This document shows, piece by piece, positions 33,450 to 39,853 of a stretch of 39,853 bases of DNA (position 1 is its first letter; each line of letters begins with the position of its first letter). Under the pieces are notes generated by a model, which made no database searches, had not been told where the DNA came from, and saw only the letters and a program-made list of their open reading frames with translations. A program made the translations under genes and the position numbers. The DNA comes from Fimenecus sp045613065 (GTDB lineage: Bacteria; Bacillota; Clostridia; Oscillospirales; Acutalibacteraceae): contig JAZLAH010000064.1 of assembly GCA_045613065.1 (NCBI GenBank), positions 1 to 39,853 on the forward strand, written 5' to 3'.

Positions 33450-34484
33450 ATGCTTACAACAATTAAATCTATAATTTCAGTTATTAATGCAATTGTATTG
33501 ATAATCTTCCCAGGATTAACATTTGAGGACATTGTTGATACGAGTAAAGAGTGTTGTGAATATACAATTGATACAACAAAAGAAATAGTAATCTTTGAAG
33601 AAAAATACGAAAATTGTCTTTTAAACACATCTATAGTTTCAGATATACATATCGATGTTGACTGGCCTATCGGAGAATGGGTATGGGCAAATGGTCTTAA
33701 TGACCTTGAACGCTCAAGAGATACTATCGATGCTTTGATTGTATCGGGTGACCTTACAAACTACGGTGACGGTGAATCAATTACAAGTTTCTTTGAAATT
33801 ATGGCAGATAGTGATTGTGCAGAAAACTGGGTAATTGCTACAGGTAACCACGATGTTGGTCATGTTGATGATACAACACAGGAAGGTGCAAGACAGCGTT
33901 TTGTTGACTTGTATAACAATTTAAATCCATCAGGCGAAAAAATTGATAAGGCATATTACAAGACGGATGTTAACGGATATCGATTTGTTGTTTTATGTGA
34001 TGATGGTGATGATACATGGGATACACCTGATATGAGTGCTGAACAAATCAAGTTCCTTGACGATTCACTTAAAGAAGCTGCTGACAGAAATTTACCAATG
34101 TTCGTAGTATGTCATATTCCATGTAATGGTGTAAATGGTCTTGACACTATTTGGCCTGACAATGGACTTAATGAAAACAGCGATACTGTTAAATCAACAA
34201 TGGAAAAATATAAAAATGTTGTTTTTATAAGTGGTCATGTACATACTGGCATTAACGGTCCTCTTGTTGAAAATGCTTTTGGATTTTCTTGTGTAGAAAA
34301 ACAAAATGGTGTTACTTATGTTAATCTTCCTACATATATGATTGTTAACAGATATGGAGTTCCTTGGGGTGGCATGGGCTTCCAAATGGAAGTTTATGAA
34401 AACGAAATACTTTTCAGAGCAAGAAATTTTGCATCATCAAAATGGTATCCTGTTTATGACCACTCAGTACAATTAGATAAATAA
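33450..34484 (+). CDS. Exported or membrane-anchored metallophosphoesterase
   Basis: Calcineurin-like metal-dependent phosphoesterase, 344 residues. The metal-site motifs are all there: SDIHID (D65, H67), SGDLTNYG (D101), GNHD (132-135), VVCHIPCNG and SGHVHTG. The N-terminus is hydrophobic (TIKSIISVINAIVLIIFPGL), so it is probably anchored in or exported across the membrane. An ordinary cleavage site is not clear. The substrate is unknown; phosphodiesters or nucleotides outside the cell are possible. It is a single gene between two terminators. Confidence 0.88.
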   Translation: MLTTIKSIISVINAIVLIIFPGLTFEDIVDTSKECCEYTIDTTKEIVIFEEKYENCLLNTSIVSDIHIDVDWPIGEWVWANGLNDLERSRDTIDALIVSGDLTNYGDGESITSFFEIMADSDCAENWVIATGNHDVGHVDDTTQEGARQRFVDLYNNLNPSGEKIDKAYYKTDVNGYRFVVLCDDGDDTWDTPDMSAEQIKFLDDSLKEAADRNLPMFVVCHIPCNGVNGLDTIWPDNGLNENSDTVKSTMEKYKNVVFISGHVHTGINGPLVENAFGFSCVEKQNGVTYVNLPTYMIVNRYGVPWGGMGFQMEVYENEILFRARNFASSKWYPVYDHSVQLDK

Positions 34485-34525
34485 AAAATACCGAGAAACA
34501 AAATAGTTTCTCGGTATTTTTTTAT
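34484..34525. terminator. Bidirectional terminator between convergent genes
   Basis: AAATACCGAGAAAC and GTTTCTCGGTATTT form a long perfect stem around AAAATA, with A-run before and T-run after. It ends the phosphoesterase gene on plus and the rqcH unit on minus. Confidence 0.92.
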
Positions 34526-36273
34526 TCTTTAATTAACGTTTCAACTAAAGTTTTTTCAGGAGTAACATATAGGGTGTTATATGTGTTATATATAACTTTA
34601 CCAGGCTTTGCTCCAATTGGTTTCTTAACATTCTTAATTATAGTGTAATCAACTGCAACTGAAGATGAGTCCTTTGCTTTACTATGATAAGCTGCAATAC
34701 AAGCTGCTTCAAAGATAGCTGTTTCAGTTATCTCCTTTTTATCAGCAATAATAACAGTGTGTGAACCTGCATGTTTCTGAACATGCAACCACATATCATA
34801 ATTCTTTGCTGTTTTTAAAGTAAGAATATCATTTTGAATATTGTTTCTTCCAACAAGTATTCTAAAACCATCACTTGACTCAAATTCCAACGGTTGAAGT
34901 GGTTTCTCTTTTTTTATTTTATTGCCTTTTTTTATTTTCAGGTATCCACCCTGCTCTAATTCATCACGGATTTCTCCGATTTCTCTTTCAGAATCAGCAC
35001 GGGATAAATTATCAAGAACTGAATCGAGGTATACTAACTCTTGTTCGCCCTCTTCAATCAAATTATGAAGTAGTTTTTCTGCATTAACAGCTTTTTTATA
35101 CTCTTTAAAATACTTTTGTGCATTTTGCAAAGGACTTAATGCAGGGTTAGCGGGAATATCAATTATATTATTGTCATCATAATAATTTTCTAATTGATAT
35201 ACAGATGATTTTTCAGTCAATCTGTATTGGTTTGCAGTAATTAACTCAGCAAAAATGCGGATTTCTTCACGATTTTCACTTTTTTGAAGTTCTAATCTTC
35301 TATTATTAATTTTTCTTGAAGTACGTTCAATTGCACTATTGAGAAGTTTAAACAAATCTGCTGCTTTTCTTTTGGTTCTATTAATTTTATCCTTCTCAAA
35401 ATAAAAATCATCAAGAAGCTCTGAAACAGAATCATACTTCTTTTTACTAAGTGAAGTTCCGTACTGACGAATGTTAGTAAATGAAAAATCAAAAGGTACT
35501 TTTTCATCAGAAACAAGCATTGTAAATGATTTGTTATTAATAATTTCGTCTTTTATTATGCTTATCTCATTTTCAAGTCTTTCTTTTTCAATATCTGAAA
35601 GCAAACCCACCTGTTTATCTCCAAATACAGTTCTATAAGCAATTTCTCTACCTACAATCGGTGAAAAACCTTCAATGCACTCAAGAATCGCTTTTGAAAG
35701 CATTTTTTCAGGACATAAGAAGATTTTATTTAATACATCTGTTGTATTATCGGAAATAATATTACTTTTTTCCTGCATTGGTGGTAATTCATATTTAAGA
35801 CCAGGTAAGATTTCTCTTACTGAAGATTTATCCTCATCAATTCTTTTAACAGCATCAATAATTTTATAATCAACATCACAAAGAATTATATTACTTCTTT
35901 GTCCCATAATCTCACACACAAGATAATATTTTGTTCTATCACCTATTTCTGTTGTACCATCAAATTCAAAAATTATTATTCTATCATTATTAATCTGTGA
36001 TATATCCGTAAGTGTTGCACCACAAAGTCTTTTACGTAGTAACATACAAAGCATTGGAGGAACTTTTGGATTTTCAAGATTATATCGGCTTAAATGGACA
36101 CGAGGGCTCTGACCGTCACAGGATAAATATAATCTGTAACCGCCATTTCTTGTACGCAGAATCAACACCAATTCATTTCTTGATGGTTGATGTACTTTTT
36201 CAATTTTAGAGCCAATAATATAGTTTCTAAGCTCATTTTTAATTAATCCTAAAGTAATTCCGTCTAATGCCAT
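34522..36273 (-). CDS. rqcH: RqcH, NFACT-family ribosome quality control factor
   Basis: Homolog of Rqc2/NEMF. In bacteria RqcH binds stalled large ribosomal subunits and adds alanine tails to the trapped peptide. The 583-residue protein begins MALDGITLGLIKNEL, has the functionally essential Asp97-Arg98 pair in NNDRII, a NFACT-N domain with GQRSNIILCD, a long coiled-coil middle (about 280-450), and a C-terminal NFACT-R domain with DMWLHVQKHAGSHTVI. I use the ATG 36271-36273 with AAGAGG upstream. Third gene of trmK-nif3-rqcH. Confidence 0.94.
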   Translation of the reverse strand: MALDGITLGLIKNELRNYIIGSKIEKVHQPSRNELVLILRTRNGGYRLYLSCDGQSPRVHLSRYNLENPKVPPMLCMLLRKRLCGATLTDISQINNDRIIIFEFDGTTEIGDRTKYYLVCEIMGQRSNIILCDVDYKIIDAVKRIDEDKSSVREILPGLKYELPPMQEKSNIISDNTTDVLNKIFLCPEKMLSKAILECIEGFSPIVGREIAYRTVFGDKQVGLLSDIEKERLENEISIIKDEIINNKSFTMLVSDEKVPFDFSFTNIRQYGTSLSKKKYDSVSELLDDFYFEKDKINRTKRKAADLFKLLNSAIERTSRKINNRRLELQKSENREEIRIFAELITANQYRLTEKSSVYQLENYYDDNNIIDIPANPALSPLQNAQKYFKEYKKAVNAEKLLHNLIEEGEQELVYLDSVLDNLSRADSEREIGEIRDELEQGGYLKIKKGNKIKKEKPLQPLEFESSDGFRILVGRNNIQNDILTLKTAKNYDMWLHVQKHAGSHTVIIADKKEITETAIFEAACIAAYHSKAKDSSSVAVDYTIIKNVKKPIGAKPGKVIYNTYNTLYVTPEKTLVETLIKE

Positions 36274-36281
36274 AAAACCTC

Positions 36282-37025
36282 TTAAATCGTGATTATAGGT
36301 GTATTCTGTAATGCAAGAATACAATCAACATCAAATTCTTTTTTTATTTTATCTAAAAGTGGTTTAATTGCTATCATTTCTGTTTCGAAATGACCTGCTG
36401 CAAACAAAACTATACCTTTTTCATTTGCATCAAGAAATGAATGATGTGAAGCGTCGCCAGTAAGCAATGCATCACAATTAAGTTCTTTTGCAATTTCAAG
36501 ATAATCACATCCTGAACCACTGCAAACTGCAATTTTATTTATATTTTTAGATAAATTATTATATCTTATTGCACCATTAAGTTGTAATTTTAAATGATTT
36601 GCAAACTCATCAGTTGAATATGAATTATCAAAAACAGCAACATTTAAAAATGTGTCATTAATCTTTTCGAATCTGTCTGCAAAAACAGTCTGACAAAGAA
36701 TATCGTTTACACCATGAACTGCTTTATCATAATTTGTATGGGCACAAATGATGCTTATATTATTTTCAATCAATTTATAAACGAGACTATCATTTAAAAC
36801 ATTTGAAACCGGCTTAAAAATAACAGGGTGATGTGTAATAATTAAATCAGCACCACAATTTTTTGCTTGTTCAATAACATCTGATGTAACATCAAGAGCA
36901 AAAAGAATTTTATTTACATTCTTCTTTTCATCACCAACAAGCAAACCTGAATTATCCCATTCTGCTTGTGTCCCAAACGGTGCAAATGAATCTATATAAT
37001 TATAAATATCTTTTACTTTTGCCAT
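36282..37025 (-). CDS. Nif3-like dinuclear metal-centre protein
   Basis: Member of the Nif3/YqfO family, sometimes labelled GTP cyclohydrolase I type 2; the true function is unsettled. The 247-residue protein has WDNSGLLVGD, the metal-binding THHPVIF, AHTNYDKAVHGVND and a C-terminal AAGHFETEMIAI. It lacks the central insert domain found in longer relatives such as B. subtilis YqfO. It overlaps trmK by 13 nt, an arrangement conserved in Firmicutes. Confidence 0.92.
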   Translation of the reverse strand: MAKVKDIYNYIDSFAPFGTQAEWDNSGLLVGDEKKNVNKILFALDVTSDVIEQAKNCGADLIITHHPVIFKPVSNVLNDSLVYKLIENNISIICAHTNYDKAVHGVNDILCQTVFADRFEKINDTFLNVAVFDNSYSTDEFANHLKLQLNGAIRYNNLSKNINKIAVCSGSGCDYLEIAKELNCDALLTGDASHHSFLDANEKGIVLFAAGHFETEMIAIKPLLDKIKKEFDVDCILALQNTPIITI

Positions 37026-37681
37026 TGTTTCAACTCCTCTACTAATTTTTCAAGGTCAGAACACTCTTTTTCAGCTTTTTTTAATGCAACAAGTTTCTTG
37101 TTATATTTATCATATATCTTATTTAGGTATTCTTTTGATAAAACATCATCATTGTATAGTAATTTGCCAACAATCAAGTCAAGGTCAGTATAAGCTGTTT
37201 GTCCTTCATAAAAATGAACACTCAGTATTATGTATAGCTTATCTCCGTCTTTTGCTACAACCTCTTTATCTATTACAAAACCATTGTCAAAAAGAGTTTT
37301 TCGAAGTTCTTCAACATGAGTCATGGGTTGTAAAATAAGGTGAATATTTTCATTTTTGAGCCACTGTGTACGCTCAACAAACGAAGAAATCAACAATCCA
37401 CCCATACCCGCAACAGCAATTTCCTCAACTTCATTTTCTATGAAATTATCTAAACCGTCAGATAGTCTTAACTTAATCTGGTCCGAATAACCGTATGAAA
37501 CAACAGCTTCTTTAGCATTTTCAAGAGGTCCGACTCTTAAATCTGCTGCAATCGCCTTTTTAATTATTCCTTTTTCAACTAAATATACAGGCAGATATGC
37601 ATGGTCTGTACCAATATCTGCAAAAATCTTGTCTTTACGGACTAAATCAGCAATTGCCATAAGTCTGCTATCAAGTTTCAT
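37013..37681 (-). CDS. trmK: tRNA (adenine-22-N1)-methyltransferase TrmK
   Basis: SAM-dependent methyltransferase for A22 of bacterial tRNAs. The 222-residue protein starts MKLDSRLMAIADLVRK, has the SAM motif FADIGTDHAYLPVYLVEKG and EIAVAGMGGLLI, and ends in a coiled-coil-like helix. I choose the ATG 37679-37681 with AAGGTG 9 nt before; a GTG four codons earlier is inside that site. The gene begins only about 22 nt after a terminator hairpin. Confidence 0.94.
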   Translation of the reverse strand: MKLDSRLMAIADLVRKDKIFADIGTDHAYLPVYLVEKGIIKKAIAADLRVGPLENAKEAVVSYGYSDQIKLRLSDGLDNFIENEVEEIAVAGMGGLLISSFVERTQWLKNENIHLILQPMTHVEELRKTLFDNGFVIDKEVVAKDGDKLYIILSVHFYEGQTAYTDLDLIVGKLLYNDDVLSKEYLNKIYDKYNKKLVALKKAEKECSDLEKLVEELKQWQK

Positions 37682-37702
37682 ACTATAATTCACCTTACTT
37701 TT

Positions 37703-37736
37703 TAAAAATCCCCCTATGATTTATAGGAGGATTTTT
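37703..37736 (-). terminator. Terminator after the DUF1858 gene
   Basis: AAATCCCCCTAT (37705-37716) with ATAGGAGGATTT (about 37724-37735), one mismatch, and a T-run on the minus-strand 3' side. It sits 9 nt after the DUF1858 stop. Confidence 0.75.
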
Positions 37737-37744
37737 TACTTTAA

Positions 37745-37957
37745 TTATTTATCAGCATTTTCCTTAAGAAACTGGTTAATACCATCAACAAACTCATCAG
37801 GATCAACACCATGAACCATACAAGCTTGTTCAACAGTTTCTCCTCTTGCAGAAGGACAACCAAGACAATGCATTCCAAGACTTAAAAAGAATGGAACTGT
37901 TTCTCTTGCGTTATCAAGGATTTCACCGATATTCATATCTTTAGTAACCTGAAACAT
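37745..37957 (-). CDS. DUF1858 domain protein
   Basis: Small protein of 70 residues made of one DUF1858 domain. It starts MFQVTKDMNIGEILD and has the family's Cys pair in MHCLGCPSARGETVEQAC, then a C-terminal helix ending FLKENADK. Members are often found beside hybrid-cluster and other redox proteins, so metal or thiol chemistry is a reasonable guess. Here it lies 3 nt behind ileS and is probably co-transcribed with it. Confidence 0.88.
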   Translation of the reverse strand: MFQVTKDMNIGEILDNARETVPFFLSLGMHCLGCPSARGETVEQACMVHGVDPDEFVDGINQFLKENADK

Positions 37958-37960
37958 CTT

Positions 37961-39853
37961 TTATTCTCCTTTAACAACTGAAACTGTAATCTTCTTATCA
38001 TTAATTGTAAATTCACTTGTATAATCAGCATCGATAGCTGAGTTAATAACAACACTGTCAGCAAGAAGCTCTGTTGCAATATAATCAAGCTTTTCAGTAA
38101 GTGCATTTACAACGAACTCATCGTCAACTGAGATTGAAGCATTGATTCTCTGTTCAACCTGATAGCCTGCATCCTTACGTGCAACCTGACACTGACGGAT
38201 AATATCACGAACAACGCCTTCTTTAAGAAGTTCGTCAGTAAGAACAATATCAAGTGCAACAACACTGTTTTCAGCGAATTCAGCAGAAACAACACCTTCT
38301 TTAGTCTTTGAATGTACTGCAAAGATAGAAGAATCAAATTTTTCGTCCCAACCTGGAACTTCAATCTCACCACCAGCAACAACTGCAGCTGTAAGTGATT
38401 TCATTTCATCTGCTGAAAGACCTTCAAGTGTCTGTTTCATCTTATTAACATTCTGCTTAAGAACTGCACCAGCTACTTTGAAGTTAACTGCAAGGAACTG
38501 GTCATTAAGAATGTTGATATCATCAATATATTCAACTGATTTAATGTTAAGTTCGTCAAGAATATTCTTCTCAAATGTCTTGATTTTATCCGCTTTATCT
38601 GCATCACAACATACGAAAAGTTTAGCAAGTGGCTGACGAACCTTGATCTGCTGTTCATTACGAAGTCTCATTGCAGTAGCAATTACATCTCTAACAAGAG
38701 CTGTTTGTTCAATAATACCGTCATCTTCAATTCCTTCAAGAGCAGTTGGCCAATCGCTGAGGTGAACAGATTCAGCAACAGTTGAATCACATTTTCTGAT
38801 GAGATTATGCCAGATATAATCTGTCATAAATGGAACAATAGGAGCCATTGTCTGAACACAAACCTTAAGAGCATTGAAGAGTGTCCAGTAAGCAACCATC
38901 TTATCCTGCTGGTCTTCTGTTTTCCAGAAACGGCGACGGTTTGCTCTGATATACCAGTTAGAAATATCATCAACAAACACTTCAAAATCTTTAATAAGAG
39001 CAGATGACTTGTATTCATCCATATATGCTGTTGCTTTCTTAAGATATTCGTTTGTTCTTACAACAAGCCACTTATCAATAGGTGTTAATTTTGAGAAATC
39101 AACATTATATTCAGCAAAGTTTGGTTTATCAAGCTGTGCATATGTATCAAAGAATGTGTAGATGTTCCAGAAACCAAGCATCTTTCTTCTTGCTTCGTCA
39201 CCAAGGTTATAACCAAAACGAACATCATTATTACTTGGTGCACTTGCATAGAGATATCGAACTGTATCAGCACCGATTTTTTCAGCAGCCTCGTCAAACT
39301 TAATCATAAAGCCTGTCTTTGAGAACTTTGAACCATCTTCAGCAACAACCATACCGTTAGTAACAACTCTTTCATATGGTGCTTTACCAACAAGAACAGT
39401 ACTCATAAAGAGCATAGAATAGAACCAGAGTCTAACCTGCTCATGCATTTCTGTAACCCATTCTGCAGGGAAATTCTTTTCCCATGATTCTCTGTCTGTA
39501 AAATAGTCAAGTGTTGAGAATGGAACGATACCAGCATCAAGCCAAACGTCACCAATATCTGAAACTCGAGAAACTTCTTTACCACAATGAGGACACTTAA
39601 TCTTAACTTCATCAACCCAAGGTCTGTGAAGCTCAGGAAGAGAATCCACCTGTGCAGGGTCAACTGCCTTTTCACGAAGTTCATCCTTTGAACCAATGAC
39701 TGTGATATGACCACAACTACATGGATAGAAAGGAAGTGGCATACCATAGTAACGTTTACGGGAAATATTCCAGTCACCCATATTTGTAAGCCAGTCATTC
39801 ATACGCTTACCATTTGAAGCAGGCTCCCATTTAACTGAATTTGCACATTCAAT
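37961..39853 (-). CDS. ileS: Isoleucyl-tRNA synthetase, N-terminus cut by window edge
   Basis: Class I aminoacyl-tRNA synthetase. About 630 C-terminal residues are visible, and the frame stays open to the last base of the window. Motifs: MNDWLTNMGDWNISRKRYYG, LPELHRPWVDEV, the KMSKS equivalent SKFSKT, and an anticodon-binding domain after ADTVRYLYASAPSNNDVRFG. Two Cys pairs (CSC and CPHC) in the region after RKRYYG look like a zinc site. The signatures are altered from usual IleS (YYG for YWG, KFSKT for KMSKS, DVWLDAG for the WFDSG type), so this is a divergent subtype. The amino acid call rests on overall pattern; HIGH and the editing domain are outside the window. Confidence 0.87.
   Translation of the reverse strand: MECANSVKWEPASNGKRMNDWLTNMGDWNISRKRYYGMPLPFYPCSCGHITVIGSKDELREKAVDPAQVDSLPELHRPWVDEVKIKCPHCGKEVSRVSDIGDVWLDAGIVPFSTLDYFTDRESWEKNFPAEWVTEMHEQVRLWFYSMLFMSTVLVGKAPYERVVTNGMVVAEDGSKFSKTGFMIKFDEAAEKIGADTVRYLYASAPSNNDVRFGYNLGDEARRKMLGFWNIYTFFDTYAQLDKPNFAEYNVDFSKLTPIDKWLVVRTNEYLKKATAYMDEYKSSALIKDFEVFVDDISNWYIRANRRRFWKTEDQQDKMVAYWTLFNALKVCVQTMAPIVPFMTDYIWHNLIRKCDSTVAESVHLSDWPTALEGIEDDGIIEQTALVRDVIATAMRLRNEQQIKVRQPLAKLFVCCDADKADKIKTFEKNILDELNIKSVEYIDDINILNDQFLAVNFKVAGAVLKQNVNKMKQTLEGLSADEMKSLTAAVVAGGEIEVPGWDEKFDSSIFAVHSKTKEGVVSAEFAENSVVALDIVLTDELLKEGVVRDIIRQCQVARKDAGYQVEQRINASISVDDEFVVNALTEKLDYIATELLADSVVINSAIDADYTSEFTINDKKITVSVVKGE

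Noticed and set aside
1..39853. CRISPR array, prophage, insertion sequence, tRNA or rRNA
   Set aside because: No regular direct repeats, transposase or phage genes, cloverleaf-like segments or rRNA signatures were seen on reading through.

Overview
The window reads as a chromosomal core region of a low-GC, spore-forming-lineage Firmicute in class Clostridia. An Oscillospiraceae/Ruminococcaceae-type organism is my best guess; the genus is not determinable here. Pointers are the AT-rich codon use, AGGAGG-like ribosome binding sites, a GerW/YtfJ-type sporulation protein, RemA, the PASTA kinase/PP2C pair, CdaA/CdaR, FMN and SAM-I riboswitches acting through terminators, and an ECF-type riboflavin transporter. 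I see no rRNA, tRNA, CRISPR array, prophage or insertion sequence. No gene-free stretch exceeds 300 bases.

Layout. (A) 1-23094, minus strand: 26 genes packed head to tail, most separated by less than 40 nt or overlapping. They could form one very long transcription unit read from cdaA (right) to the PASTA kinase (left, cut by the window edge). In transcription order: cdaA-cdaR (cyclic di-AMP synthesis and control), a lipoprotein, an OmpR-type response regulator and a HAMP histidine kinase, a DUF1385 membrane protein, prmC, a site-2-protease-like M50 peptidase, scpA-scpB, a DUF2953 protein, ytfJ, rluB, a small unknown gene, yicC, remA, gmk, rpoZ, priA, def, fmt, a YugP-like zinc peptidase, rsmB, rlmN, a PP2C phosphatase and the PASTA Ser/Thr kinase. 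The themes are envelope and second-messenger signalling plus translation and nucleic-acid housekeeping. (B) 23208-27128, minus strand: class I/II aminotransferase-ispD-ispF, ended by a strong terminator, then a small DUF3343 putative Se/S carrier gene and a cysteine-desulfurase-like gene. (C) 27277-30870: a sulfatase on minus, diverging from a manA-MFS transporter pair on plus, probably a small carbohydrate-use locus. (D) 30833-34525, plus strand: FMN riboswitch-ribU, SAM-I riboswitch-metK, a DUF378 membrane protein and an exported metallophosphoesterase, ending in a bidirectional terminator. (E) 34522-39853, minus strand: rqcH, a Nif3-family gene and trmK as one unit, then a DUF1858 gene behind ileS (cut by the right edge).

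Functional links. Region A couples second-messenger enzymes and a Ser/Thr kinase/phosphatase pair with translation maturation (Fmt, Def, PrmC, RlmN, RsmB, RluB) and chromosome maintenance (ScpAB, PriA). Region D shows two textbook RNA switches in which both competing structures can be traced in the sequence. The most interesting less-explained items are: two identical 12-bp palindromes at the cdaA promoter and leader (a near copy sits in the metK promoter); a beta-propeller-like lipoprotein between the c-di-AMP genes and a two-component system; an isoleucyl-tRNA synthetase with altered signature motifs and a small DUF1858 partner; and an HQD instead of HRD catalytic loop in the PASTA kinase. 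I did not find a convincing wholly new multi-gene system; the window is mainly conserved core genome.
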